A stretch of DNA of 26,639 nucleotides from Phycisphaerae bacterium (GTDB lineage Bacteria > Planctomycetota > Phycisphaerae > Phycisphaerales > SM1A02), in the NCBI GenBank assembly GCA_002718515.1, contig PBEX01000010.1, positions 19,937-46,575 on the forward strand, in the 5' to 3' direction. Within the stretch, counting starts at the first letter, position 1; each line of letters opens with the position of its first letter. The notes beneath the pieces were generated by a model that saw only the letters and a list, made by a program, of their open reading frames with translations, was not told where the DNA came from and made no database searches. Below are positions 16,976 to 25,251 of this stretch, one piece after another. Position numbers and translations under genes: made by a program.

Positions 16976-17085
16976 ATGTCTGCTTGTAATTTTGCCTGCT
17001 TTTGGTTTGCTTGCTTTTAGAGCAACCCAGAGGATAAATGCATCTGTTAGAATGATTTTGTCGAAAGACAGGAAAAGGTCTACGG

Positions 17086-18555
17086 ATGGATCGAAGCCAT
17101 ATGCGATGGATTGCGCTGGCACTCTCTTACATCTTCGTGAGTGTGGGGCTTTCCTTCGGTGAATTGAACACTGATTACGACAAGCAACTTGAGCAACTAA
17201 AGCAAGAATTGACGGAGGCGTCCGCAGCCAATGAAGCTGTTCGTTCCGTGTTAGATGACGCACTTTCTGCGCATCACAATGAAGATGCAAAAAATGAAGC
17301 GCGTAGTCAAGTGTTCACGCAGATTATCCAAGGCGTACTCGACGACGCAGACACTCGCTTTAATCACCAAGGCGGCCACTCTATGATTGGATGGAACGAC
17401 GGTTTCCAGATGAGAAGTGCTGATGGTCGTTTTTCGCTTACCTTAGGTGGACTCGTCGAGTCTCGCTTCTTTACAAGATGGCAGGGCGTCAGTCCAACTG
17501 GTTCTGGTTCTCAAACGTATGACCAATGGCGATATAGTTTCGGTCAGCCACGGACGGAGATAAACTTTCAGGGGCATGTCCATAACAAATCGCTCGAATA
17601 TTACATCGCCACTGGGTGGGGACGTTTTGACCCAACAAATTTAACTTCAAACGGTAACTTCATGGTATTCCGTTTGTGGGAAGCATGGCTAAAGTTTCGC
17701 TTCACACAAGATTTCAGTATGAAAATGGGCTCGTTTGAACTTCCATTCACACGAGAGTCAATGGTCCGCACGCCTTATCAACTCGCAGTAGACAAGTCGC
17801 TGCTAGATTATCGCTTTGGGCTAGGACCTACCACAGGCGTCGAGTGGACATGGAGTTCGCCTGAAAGCAGATACAAATTCATGCTTTCAAATGGTTCAGG
17901 TGCGTTCTTCTTTTACCCCATCTGGGGAGCACAAGATGCATCTCCGCCCATCGCCGCGCTGAACAGGGACACTGCCTACTCCTTTACGATGCGAAAAGAG
18001 TGGAAACTGCTTGGAGATTGGGACCAGTTCAATCAATTCACATCACCGCCTGGTAGCGAACGGGGTATGCTCGTTGGCCTTGCATGGCATAGACAAAATA
18101 CAGAACTCGAATCGCCCCTTCCAGCAAGCGAGCTGAGAGATCGGCAGGTCTTCTGGAGCGTGACAGGCGATGTCTCGATGCAATTCGATGGTGCATCACT
18201 GTTTGCAGCGTTTACCTATTCGCGGCTTACTGACTTTACGCCATTAGTGCCCAAAGTGAATTACCACGCGTTTGTCTTGCAAGGCAGTACATATATTACA
18301 AATCAAACGGAGTTGTTTGCTCGGTACGAAACCGGAAGCGGTGATCAACCTAGACTTGGAGATAGCGAGTTACAACTCCTTACAGTTGGCGTGAATCACT
18401 ATTTAGATGGACAAGACCTTAAGTTTACTGCTGACATAGGATTTAGCTTTGGTGAGATTAACGCCATTTTTGCAAACACCCAAACGGGATGGCACACGGA
18501 TACATCAAAAGATAACGAAGCACTTTTAAGAACGCAATTGCAGTTTATGTTTTAA
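17086..18555 (+). CDS. Outer-membrane porin with N-terminal coiled coil (porin 2)
   Basis: A 489-residue porin. The signal peptide runs to about residue 25 (RWIALALSYIFVSVGLSFG), followed by a coiled coil (DKQLEQLKQELTEASAANEA) and the family block VLDDADTRFNHQGG ... GWNDGFQMRSADGRFSLTLG. The barrel region contains DQFNQFTSPPGSER and VNHYLDGQDLKFTADIGF, nearly repeated in porin 3, and the chain ends QLQFMF, with the usual terminal Phe. The start is supported by GGAAAAGG at 17071-17078, 7 bases upstream. ATG 17101 is a less likely alternative. A possible promoter (TTGCTT 17011, GATAAA 17033) sits between the porin 1 terminator and this gene. It appears to be a diverged paralogue of porin 1 and forms a two-gene unit with porin 3. 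Confidence 0.82.
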   Translation: MDRSHMRWIALALSYIFVSVGLSFGELNTDYDKQLEQLKQELTEASAANEAVRSVLDDALSAHHNEDAKNEARSQVFTQIIQGVLDDADTRFNHQGGHSMIGWNDGFQMRSADGRFSLTLGGLVESRFFTRWQGVSPTGSGSQTYDQWRYSFGQPRTEINFQGHVHNKSLEYYIATGWGRFDPTNLTSNGNFMVFRLWEAWLKFRFTQDFSMKMGSFELPFTRESMVRTPYQLAVDKSLLDYRFGLGPTTGVEWTWSSPESRYKFMLSNGSGAFFFYPIWGAQDASPPIAALNRDTAYSFTMRKEWKLLGDWDQFNQFTSPPGSERGMLVGLAWHRQNTELESPLPASELRDRQVFWSVTGDVSMQFDGASLFAAFTYSRLTDFTPLVPKVNYHAFVLQGSTYITNQTELFARYETGSGDQPRLGDSELQLLTVGVNHYLDGQDLKFTADIGFSFGEINAIFANTQTGWHTDTSKDNEALLRTQLQFMF

Positions 18556-18567
18556 GGATTGGATGAC

Positions 18568-20007
18568 ATGCATAAACGAGTACAACATAACGTAACAATG
18601 GCCTCACTCATCATGAGTGCGTTGGTTGTTGACTCGCTGCAAGCGAATACAAATGACATCCAAAAGCAGATTGACGCGCTTCGTGAACAAGTTCTTGAAG
18701 TTCAGCAAAACACAGATTCAATGCGGGATGAACTCGATGATTTGAAATCCAAACAGCAGGACTGGATAACGGAAGAACGAGCAGAAGATTTGCGTTTTCT
18801 TGTGAAGGACTTGCTTGATGACGCTGACGCCCGTTCATCGCTCGTTGGTGATGGCCTTCTTGGCGGGTGGTCTGATGGATTCTTCATTGCAAGTAGCGAT
18901 GGAAGATTCAGATTAAATATTGGCGGCCTCATTCAAGAGCGATATTTGCAAAGTTACCTGCGTGTTGGTCCCGGCTTTAACTGGGATAGATGGCGTGGCG
19001 GTATGGAAAGCACGAGAACCCGGTTGAACTTAAGTGGGCACCTCTTCGACAAGGATTTAACCTTCCTTTACCAACCAGGATTTGGTTGGCTTGACCCCAA
19101 CGCAATCTCTAACTCGCCGCTACTGCGAATTGGTGCTCGATATTGGGATGCTTGGTTGAAGTATCGAATCAATGATGAATGGTCAGCAAAACTTGGTGTG
19201 TTTATGCTGCCTTTTACGAGAGAGTCATTGGTTTCAGATGCAAGGCAACTTGCCGTTGACAGGTCTCTCATCGATTACAGGGCAGGGCTCGCCCGTTCAG
19301 AGGGTATTCAGTTCACGTGGCACCGTGACAATTTGCGTGTCTTTATGTCAACGAGTAATGGCGGTCTGACGATGCGTGGGAACCAGGTTGCATCGATTAA
19401 CCCTACTCCGCCTTGGGCAGCACTCGGTCAAGATACTGATTGGTCGGGTACATTAAGAGCAGAGTTTCTGTTGAAAGGGAATTGGCATCAATTCAATCAG
19501 TTCACTTCACCACCTGGCAGTGAGGCTGCAACGATGCTTGGTGTAGCGATGCATTCCCAGAATGAAGAACGAATTGGTGCAGGCGGCACACGTAAAGTAG
19601 ATGCCTTTGGAGTGACTGCTGACCTCTCAATGAACTTTGATGGTGCTTCTTTCTTTGCATCTGGCACATTCCATAACTTAAAGAACTTTACTGGAGCAGT
19701 TCAAAACACAGACATCATTGGGTACGTCGTTCAAGGCAGCAAGTACATTTCAGACTCAACCGAACTCTTCATGAGATATGAAGGTGGTGGAGCAATGCAA
19801 GATGTCTTTGGTGGAGCAAACATCCAAATTCTGACGAGCGGTGCGAACTGGTACATTGAAGGGCAACAGTTCAAAGTGACCAGTGATTTTGGATGGAACT
19901 TCGGAGAACTTCAAGCCATCTTTGCAAACCAGATGCTTGGCTGGAGAGGTTCACCAAACCGAAACGCAGAGTGGGTGTTTAGAACCCAGCTCCAAGTTGA
20001 GTTTTAA
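18568..20007 (+). CDS. Outer-membrane porin with N-terminal coiled coil (porin 3)
   Basis: A 479-residue porin, 12 bases after porin 2 and surely co-transcribed. It has a signal peptide ending near SLQA (about residue 26), a longer coiled coil (IQKQIDALREQVLEVQQNTD and on to about residue 70), the shared DLLDDADARSSLVGDG block, then the barrel with GGWSDGFFIASSDGRFRLNI. QFNQFTSPPGSEAATMLGVA and FGELQAIFANQMLGWR match porin 2 closely. It ends QLQVEF. AAGGA at 18554-18558, 9 bases before ATG 18568, decides the start over TTG 18559. The coiled coil may form a trimeric stalk in the periplasm, as in Omp-alpha-like proteins; this is inference. The substrate is unknown. The convergent L,D-transpeptidase gene ends 10 bases away. 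Confidence 0.82.
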   Translation: MHKRVQHNVTMASLIMSALVVDSLQANTNDIQKQIDALREQVLEVQQNTDSMRDELDDLKSKQQDWITEERAEDLRFLVKDLLDDADARSSLVGDGLLGGWSDGFFIASSDGRFRLNIGGLIQERYLQSYLRVGPGFNWDRWRGGMESTRTRLNLSGHLFDKDLTFLYQPGFGWLDPNAISNSPLLRIGARYWDAWLKYRINDEWSAKLGVFMLPFTRESLVSDARQLAVDRSLIDYRAGLARSEGIQFTWHRDNLRVFMSTSNGGLTMRGNQVASINPTPPWAALGQDTDWSGTLRAEFLLKGNWHQFNQFTSPPGSEAATMLGVAMHSQNEERIGAGGTRKVDAFGVTADLSMNFDGASFFASGTFHNLKNFTGAVQNTDIIGYVVQGSKYISDSTELFMRYEGGGAMQDVFGGANIQILTSGANWYIEGQQFKVTSDFGWNFGELQAIFANQMLGWRGSPNRNAEWVFRTQLQVEF

Positions 20008-20017
20008 ATCAATTGAA

Positions 20018-21166
20018 TCAATAGATATTGACAGTGCTGACGCCTTCAGCAAGCACTTCGTAAATCTCGGCTACATCATCGCTATGCATCCGCACACAGC
20101 CCATTGAAGCGTCCTTGCCGATGGTTTCAGGTTCAATCGTGCCATGAATGCCAAGGCCAGAGAGGTCCGCTGTACGCTCCTCTATGCCCTCTAAGCCAAT
20201 CCAACGTTCACCAATGGGGTTCATTGGGTCATCGGCGGCAAAGAAGGCTCTCGTTCGTGGGTTGACCCAGGTTGGGTTGATGAGTTTTGAGTTGCGACGA
20301 ACCTTGAATGAGCCAATAGGTGTGGAGTTGTACTCGCCCAGCCCGACTCTGTATGAGCGGACAAACACTTGATTGGCACCCTCGCCTAAAAATAAATCGA
20401 TGCGATATGACTTTTTATCAATTTCAGCGTGGAATGGTCCTGTGACCAGTTTCAAGTTTTGCCCCGGACGAATGCCAGATGCACTCTTGATGTTGTTGAT
20501 GCGTTGAATGAACCGCCAGTCGACTTGAACACCCATCTTTTTAACAATTCCACTGAGTGTGTCTCCACCCTGAACGATGTATTCGACGGAGTAAGGGTCA
20601 CCAGCCATAATCTCAGGTGAAAAGACCATTCGGTCATTGAGATCAGTGAGTACGCCGCGAGCTTGTGCAACTTCAGACTCAGAAAGTCTTCCGCTTTGCA
20701 GTGCGTTGGATAACGCGAGTCTTGCATCAACAACATGGTCTTGGTCAATAAGGCTGAGACCCTCTTCAAGATTCGCAGAGACTGTTGTTGCCAGCGGAAT
20801 CGGTTTGATGACAAGTTCTTCTTCAACTGGTGCGGGCGCTTCTTCTTCGGCGACGGCCACAGTGACGGGTTCGGACTGTTCTTCAACGACTGCTTCGACA
20901 ACGTCTTCCTTCGCTGGAATCGCGTCCGCGACTTTGGTTGGTGGGCTTGGAAGCTCAACAACTGGCATAGAAATCTCTTCAAAGTCATTCGTTGCTAGGG
21001 ATTCAGTATTGCGTTCGCTCGATTCACCCTCAGGCCAAACGAGGTACGTGACGAATGCACCAGCACCAATCACAAGAAGCCACGAAAGTGCACTTCGTTT
21101 TCTTCTTCGTCGATACATATTCCCACCACGAACTGATGAATAACCGCCTTGACTTGGTAATACCAT
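20018..21166 (-). CDS. LysM-containing L,D-transpeptidase (YkuD family)
   Basis: A 382-residue inner-membrane-anchored cell-wall enzyme. In order: a basic stretch (RRRRKRS, 19-25), one transmembrane helix (26-44), a long Pro/Glu/Val-rich linker (about 60-125), a helical segment (130-180), a LysM peptidoglycan-binding domain (195-241, YIVQGGDTLSGIVKKMGVQ), and a YkuD catalytic domain (248-382). The active-site signature is HGTIEPETIG...SMGCVRMH with His341 and Cys357 as catalytic residues. It would make 3-3 peptide cross-links, or attach proteins to peptidoglycan, in the periplasm. Start ATG 21166 has TACAAT 7 bases upstream and no Shine-Dalgarno; ATG 21118 just before the arginines is the alternative. 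It converges on the porin operon with a 10-base gap. Confidence 0.9.
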   Translation of the reverse strand: MVLPSQGGYSSVRGGNMYRRRRKRSALSWLLVIGAGAFVTYLVWPEGESSERNTESLATNDFEEISMPVVELPSPPTKVADAIPAKEDVVEAVVEEQSEPVTVAVAEEEAPAPVEEELVIKPIPLATTVSANLEEGLSLIDQDHVVDARLALSNALQSGRLSESEVAQARGVLTDLNDRMVFSPEIMAGDPYSVEYIVQGGDTLSGIVKKMGVQVDWRFIQRINNIKSASGIRPGQNLKLVTGPFHAEIDKKSYRIDLFLGEGANQVFVRSYRVGLGEYNSTPIGSFKVRRNSKLINPTWVNPRTRAFFAADDPMNPIGERWIGLEGIEERTADLSGLGIHGTIEPETIGKDASMGCVRMHSDDVAEIYEVLAEGVSTVNIY

Positions 21167-21173
21167 GCTTGGG

Positions 21174-21179
21174 ATTGTA
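21174..21179 (-). promoter_or_regulatory. TANNNT hexamer before the L,D-transpeptidase (TACAAT)
   Basis: Read on the minus strand, TACAAT ends 7 bases before the ATG at 21166. There is no Shine-Dalgarno between them. It matches five of six positions of the -10 consensus; no -35 element is evident. It supports ATG 21166 as the start and a leaderless mRNA. Confidence 0.35.
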
Positions 21180-21227
21180 TGGCAATTACATGAACAGTGG
21201 GGTGGTTTACGGGGGAACTTCCGTTGG

Positions 21228-21794
21228 CTAGATGAGCGTTTGAGTTGGGGTAATGACGGCAGTCATGCGTATGTCGTGCTCTTCAGTCGGTAGCGATTCG
21301 ACAACCTGTTCATCAAAACAAACGCCTAGAATGATTGGGGGTGAATAAGCGCTTAGGAACTTATCATAGTAACCACCGCCTCTTCCAAGCCTTATGCCAC
21401 TTTTTGTAAACGCAACGCCTGGCACAATGATGACTTCGATGGTGTCATGGGGGACTGGAGTGAAACTCGAGGGGTTTCGTATGCCAAACTGATCTGGAAT
21501 CAAATCACCCTCTCCGAGGCCTGTAAGGAGTCCCGCCTTCATCGTTTTAGACTCCCAATCAACAATGGGGGAACAGACGATTCTTGACTCATCAATCCAC
21601 GATTGCAAGAGCGGCATGAAGTTCAATTCTCCTGCGATTGGCAGATAAGCCATGACAGTATCGGCGAGTGCGACGCTCGCAAACGCTGTCAATCGCTCAG
21701 TAACCAGCGATCCAACTGTCAAACAGTCGCCTGCAGTTTTGTGTTTGAGCATTGCTTGCATCGATAATCGAATGGCGTTTTTATTTTCACTCAT
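21228..21794 (-). CDS. 5-formyltetrahydrofolate cyclo-ligase
   Basis: A 188-residue cytoplasmic enzyme (family 5-FTHF cyclo-ligase, YgfA/FAU1-like) that converts 5-formyl-THF to 5,10-methenyl-THF using ATP, recycling a folate storage form. The diagnostic motif near the C-terminal end is intact: IVPGVAFTKSGIRLGRGGGYYDKFL (split here as IVPGVAFTKSG and RLGRGGGYYDKFL, about 122-148), containing the ATP and folate-binding loop. The N-terminal part has MAYLPIAGELNFMPLL, as in the family. It is divergent from glmS with about 100 bases between starts, and its 3' end is 61 bases from the L,D-transpeptidase ATG. A TACAAT hexamer lies 14 bases upstream of its ATG. No 6S RNA, which accompanies this gene in proteobacteria, fits in the gap. 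Confidence 0.92.
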   Translation of the reverse strand: MSENKNAIRLSMQAMLKHKTAGDCLTVGSLVTERLTAFASVALADTVMAYLPIAGELNFMPLLQSWIDESRIVCSPIVDWESKTMKAGLLTGLGEGDLIPDQFGIRNPSSFTPVPHDTIEVIIVPGVAFTKSGIRLGRGGGYYDKFLSAYSPPIILGVCFDEQVVESLPTEEHDIRMTAVITPTQTLI

Positions 21795-21882
21795 GCGTTT
21801 GTTTTTAGATTGTAAACAGATGCTCTAGCTCCGATAAACGCGAAACCAATGTTTTTCAGATGACGCAGGTGACTTTGTGGTG

Positions 21883-21888
21883 TATGCT
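21883..21888 (+). promoter_or_regulatory. TANNNT hexamer before glmS (TATGCT)
   Basis: TATGCT ends 8 bases before the glmS ATG at 21897, with ATGACG at 21860-21865 at 17-base spacing as a weak -35 candidate. The interval TCCAAAAC has no Shine-Dalgarno. The room upstream is too small for a glmS ribozyme. Confidence 0.35.
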
Positions 21889-21896
21889 TCCAAAAC

Positions 21897-23732
21897 ATGT
21901 GTGGAATTGTTGCATACATCGGTTTAAAGCCAACAAAAGAGCTACTCATTGAAGGCCTAAAACGCCTTGAATATCGTGGTTACGATTCAGCAGGAATTGC
22001 CATTATGAATGGTGGGGTCCATGTTGCTCGAACCATTGGCAGAGTGAGTGGTCTTGAAGACATCATCGCAAATGACGATGCCTTTGAGGGGACTGTTGGT
22101 ATCGCGCACACTCGGTGGGCGACACATGGTAAGCCATCGGAGTCAAATGCTCACCCACACAGTGATGATGCAAACACCGGACATGGCATTCGAGTTGTCC
22201 ACAACGGAATCATTGAAAACTACGCGACGCTCAAAACGTACCTCAAAGAAAAGGGGCATGTCTTTACGAGTGAAACAGATACTGAAGTGTTGACTCACCT
22301 CATTGGTGAGATGTATGACGGTGATTTAGAGAAAGCAGTCCAAACAGCGCTTAAAGAAGTCACAGGTGCGTACGCAATTGCAGCAATCTGTGTAAAGGAA
22401 CCAGATGTTCTTGTCGTTGCTCGAAAGGGTTCTCCCCTCATTGTTGGTGTTGGGAGTGATGAATATGTTGTTGCATCAGACTCAAGTGCGATTGTTGCTC
22501 ATACCACACAAGCATTTCACTTAGACGACGAGACTGTCGCTTGTTTAACACGGGATTCATTTAGAACAACAACCATGGACAATGTTGAATTGACGCCTGA
22601 GATTCGCGAACTCGAATACTCGCTTGAGCAAATCGAACTTGGCGAGTTTAAGCACTTCATGCTTAAAGAGATTTATGAACAACCATTGACGCTCTCAACA
22701 TGCATGAAAGGTAGGGTTGATGCAACTAGCGGGCAAGTCATCCTTGGTGGTGTTGCAGAGTTTGCAAATGAACTTGCAAAAGGCAAACGCATGCTCTTGC
22801 TTGGTCAAGGCACAGCGCTTCATGCAGCGATGATTGGCGAATATCTTATGGAATCACTTGCAGGTATTCCAGCAGAAGTTGAATATGCAAGTGAGTTTCG
22901 TTATCGAAATCCAATTGTTGAGGAAGGCACAATTGCAGTTGCGATTAGCCAGTCGGGTGAAACCGCAGACACGCTTGCTGCAATTCAAGAAGCAAAGCGG
23001 CGAGGTGCACTGTCGCTTGGAGCGGTCAATGTTGTTGGTTCAACGATTGCGAGAGAAACAGATGCAGGCATCTATCTAAGGGTTGGCCCTGAGATTGGTG
23101 TGGCTTCGACAAAAGCATTCATCGGCCAAGTCGCAGTGCTCACGATGCTCGCTGGGTACATCGGTAGACGCCGACATCTTGCAAAAGAAGAGATGACGGA
23201 ACTCCTTTCTCATTTAGAATCGATGCCGAGGCACATCGAGACGGTGCTCGGAGAATCAGACCACATCTTGAACGTCACCAAACGCGTTGTCCATCATGAC
23301 AACTGGCTCTTCTTAGGTCGCGGGCTGAACTACCCTGTCGCACTAGAAGGCGCATTGAAACTAAAAGAAATCAGTTACATTCACGCAGAAGGCATGCCTG
23401 CTGCTGAAATGAAGCACGGACCGATTGCACTCATCGATGAGGGTATGCCAGTCGTGTTTATTGCAACTCGTGGCAGTCAATATGAAAAAGTGATTGGTAA
23501 CATTGAAGAGGTGAAATCACGCGGTGGTCATGTGATTGCTGTTGCGACTGAGGGCGACACGAACATCGCATCGCATTGCGATGATGTTTTTTATGTCCCC
23601 GATGTCCCTGAAGCACTGCAGCCACTGATTACTGTCATTCCGCTTCAATTGCTAGCGTACCACGCAGCAGTATTGCGAGGGAAAGATGTTGATAAGCCAA
23701 GAAACCTTGCAAAATCTGTCACGGTCGAATAG
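21897..23732 (+). CDS. glmS: Glutamine-fructose-6-phosphate aminotransferase (isomerizing)
   Basis: This 611-residue cytoplasmic enzyme makes glucosamine-6-phosphate from fructose-6-phosphate and glutamine, the first step towards UDP-GlcNAc for peptidoglycan and lipopolysaccharide. The N-terminal glutaminase domain begins MCGIVAYIG, with Cys2 as the nucleophile after Met removal, and includes HTRWATHG (71-78). Two SIS sugar-binding domains follow (about 285-420 and 455-600), with ISQSGETADTLAA and STKAFIGQV in the first and a typical ending KPRNLAKSVTVE. Length and architecture are standard. folP starts 9 bases downstream, so glmS-folP-trxA probably form one transcription unit. The start is fixed by the invariant Cys2. 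No regulatory RNA is evident in the 102-base gap upstream. Confidence 0.97.
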   Translation: MCGIVAYIGLKPTKELLIEGLKRLEYRGYDSAGIAIMNGGVHVARTIGRVSGLEDIIANDDAFEGTVGIAHTRWATHGKPSESNAHPHSDDANTGHGIRVVHNGIIENYATLKTYLKEKGHVFTSETDTEVLTHLIGEMYDGDLEKAVQTALKEVTGAYAIAAICVKEPDVLVVARKGSPLIVGVGSDEYVVASDSSAIVAHTTQAFHLDDETVACLTRDSFRTTTMDNVELTPEIRELEYSLEQIELGEFKHFMLKEIYEQPLTLSTCMKGRVDATSGQVILGGVAEFANELAKGKRMLLLGQGTALHAAMIGEYLMESLAGIPAEVEYASEFRYRNPIVEEGTIAVAISQSGETADTLAAIQEAKRRGALSLGAVNVVGSTIARETDAGIYLRVGPEIGVASTKAFIGQVAVLTMLAGYIGRRRHLAKEEMTELLSHLESMPRHIETVLGESDHILNVTKRVVHHDNWLFLGRGLNYPVALEGALKLKEISYIHAEGMPAAEMKHGPIALIDEGMPVVFIATRGSQYEKVIGNIEEVKSRGGHVIAVATEGDTNIASHCDDVFYVPDVPEALQPLITVIPLQLLAYHAAVLRGKDVDKPRNLAKSVTVE

Positions 23733-23741
23733 CGTGTATTG

Positions 23742-24611
23742 ATGCCAATCGCATCAACAAAGAATTGGGTTTGTAAAGACGTCACAATTGATTTGTTTCA
23801 ACCGCTTCTTGTGGGCATTCTTAACGTCACTCCAGATAGTTTTAGTGATGGGGGTCAATTCCTTGATCCAGAGTTGGCAACGCAACACGCACTCGAATTG
23901 GTTCAAAATGGCGCTGGGATGATTGATGTTGGCGGTGAATCGACGAGACCAGGTGCCACACGCATCAATGCTGATGAGCAAATTGAGAGAGTCGTTCCTG
24001 TGATCAAAAGTATACGTGAGCACTCTTGTGTACCAATCTCAGTCGACACGACATTAGCCGAAGTCGCACGGGCGGCAATCAATGCTGGCGCGAACGTCAT
24101 TAATGATGTTGCTTCTGGCGTAGAAGACGAAGCAATCTTTACGCTTGCAAGCGAAACAGGCGCTGGGCTTGTGCTCATGCACAGGCGGTTCCCGCCTGAA
24201 GAGGACGTGTATAGCCATGAATACAAGGAAGCGCCAGATCGTCGAAACATCGTCGAAGACATCTGCTCATGGCTCCTGAGTAGGGTGAAGCATGCTCGGT
24301 CTCATGGTGTACAGCCCGAGCAGATTGCACTCGACCCAGGCCTAGGTTTTGGGAAATCCGTTGAGCAGAATTGGCAGATTGTGCACCAGACAGAACAATT
24401 CGTCAGACTTGGATTTCCAGTCTATATGGGTGCGAGCAGGAAGAGTTTTATTGGGGCTACTTATGACATTGATGACCCAAAAGCACGAGACAAGGCGTCA
24501 GTTGAGGTTGCCAAGCGAATGGCTTTACAAAGCGCTCATATTTTCAGGGTCCACAATGTTCAGATGCACGGTGAATTGCTACAATCTCCCCCTCACAAAT
24601 CACACACATAG
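23742..24611 (+). CDS. folP: Dihydropteroate synthase
   Basis: A 289-residue TIM-barrel enzyme that condenses p-aminobenzoate with the pterin pyrophosphate to give dihydropteroate, the sulfonamide target. Key loops are visible: GILNVTPDSFSDGGQF (loop 1), IDVGGESTRPGAT (loop 2), SVDTT with the pterin-binding Asp, VINDVASG, ALDPGLGFGKS and GASRKSFIGAT with the catalytic-site Lys. Two departures from the common form: the LMHMxG motif reads LMHRRFPPEED, followed by a longer loop, and the terminal RVHDV reads RVHNV. These may simply be lineage features. The start is ATG 23742, one base inside an in-frame upstream TTG at 23739. The stop overlaps the trxA Shine-Dalgarno. Confidence 0.94.
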   Translation: MPIASTKNWVCKDVTIDLFQPLLVGILNVTPDSFSDGGQFLDPELATQHALELVQNGAGMIDVGGESTRPGATRINADEQIERVVPVIKSIREHSCVPISVDTTLAEVARAAINAGANVINDVASGVEDEAIFTLASETGAGLVLMHRRFPPEEDVYSHEYKEAPDRRNIVEDICSWLLSRVKHARSHGVQPEQIALDPGLGFGKSVEQNWQIVHQTEQFVRLGFPVYMGASRKSFIGATYDIDDPKARDKASVEVAKRMALQSAHIFRVHNVQMHGELLQSPPHKSHT

Positions 24612-24622
24612 GAGATAGAGTT

Positions 24623-24940
24623 GTGGCCCTAGAATTTACAGATGACAATTTTCAAAACGAAGTGTTAGATGCTGACCAGCCAGTATTGGTTGACTTTTGG
24701 GCAGAGTGGTGTGGTCCTTGCCGCATGCTTGCACCAGTCATCGATGAACTTGCAACAGAGTTTGATGGCAAAGCAAAAATCGGTAAAGTTGATATCGATG
24801 CAAACAGAGATGCTGCTGTGAATTATGGCATTCAATCGATCCCTAGCGTCATCATTTTCAAGAATGGTGAAGTCGTGAACAAGTTCGTTGGGATTTCCCC
24901 AAAAGATGAACTCGCTTCAGCACTCGAAGCAGCAATGTAA
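24623..24940 (+). CDS. trxA: Thioredoxin
   Basis: A 105-residue thioredoxin of standard length, the general cytoplasmic disulfide reductase. The active site is WAEWCGPCRM (Cys30 and Cys33), the cis-proline is Pro74 in SIPSVIIF, and the buried acidic Asp (24) is in VLVDFWA. The start codon is GTG at 24623, supported by a strong AGGAGA at 24610-24615 with 7-base spacing; this Shine-Dalgarno overlaps the folP stop codon. The gene is last in glmS-folP-trxA and ends 11 bases before the tRNA gene; no terminator lies between, so read-through into the tRNA is likely unless it has its own promoter. Confidence 0.97.
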   Translation: MALEFTDDNFQNEVLDADQPVLVDFWAEWCGPCRMLAPVIDELATEFDGKAKIGKVDIDANRDAAVNYGIQSIPSVIIFKNGEVVNKFVGISPKDELASALEAAM

Positions 24941-24951
24941 AAAAACTTTAT

Positions 24952-25024
<73 letters not shown>

Positions 25025-25032
25025 CTCGATGT

Positions 25033-25062
25033 TTGACTTGGCAAACTTCGTTTGCCCGTCAA
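25033..25062. repeat. Hairpin next to tRNA-Ala (loop TTC)
   Basis: GGCAAAC-TTC-GTTTGCC (25040-25056) is a perfect 7-base-pair stem, extended outward by TTGAC/GTCAA across a small internal loop. It begins 9 bases after the tRNA. It lacks a T run, so it is not a standard terminator, though it may protect or help process the tRNA 3' end. Confidence 0.55.
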
Positions 25063-25077
25063 CCATCCTCGTGCATC

Positions 25078-25126
25078 CGTAAGCCGTCGCAAACGCGACG
25101 GCTTTGTGCTTTCTATCGAAAGCACT
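25078..25126. repeat. Double-hairpin repeat, copy 1
   Basis: Two adjacent stem-loops. The first is AAGCCGTCGC-AAAC-GCGACGGCTT (10 perfect base pairs, 25081-25104). The second is GTGCTTTCTATCGAAAGCAC (8 base pairs, TATC loop, 25106-25125). Copy 2 at 25252-25301 repeats the first 13 bases and the last 28 bases exactly. It lies in a stretch where both strands are open by chance but code for nothing recognisable. Confidence 0.8.
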
Positions 25127-25145
25127 CGTGCTTCCCATTGGGCGC

Positions 25146-25160
25146 ATTGCCTTCGGCAAT
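25146..25160. repeat. Small hairpin (ATTGCC-TTC-GGCAAT)
   Basis: A perfect 6-base-pair stem with a TTC loop, between the two double-hairpin copies. It has the same loop as the hairpin beside the tRNA but different arms. Confidence 0.4.
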
Positions 25161-25194
25161 ACGGCCGCAAACCCGATCCCCCTCCACTTGATGC

Positions 25195-25240
25195 AGATTG
25201 GTGCAGACTTTGTCTGCCCCATCTCCATCTGCACCAATCT
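25195..25240. repeat. Long inverted repeat with a nested alternative hairpin
   Basis: AGATTGGTGCAGA (25195-25207) and its exact complement TCTGCACCAATCT (25228-25240) can form a 13-base-pair stem. A competing hairpin GCAGAC-TTT-GTCTGC (25203-25217) uses the inner part of the left arm, so the two folds exclude each other. No gene overlaps it that I believe to be real. Confidence 0.6.
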
Positions 25241-25251
25241 TTATCATTGGT

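Noticed and set aside
20637..21143. A 168-residue frame antisense to the L,D-transpeptidase
   Set aside because: It is a Ser/Thr-rich mirror of the Glu/Val/Pro-rich linker on the coding strand, with no recognisable domain.
21795..21896. glmS ribozyme or 6S RNA between the folate ligase gene and glmS
   Set aside because: The gap is about 100 bases, too short for either, and shows no matching conserved core.
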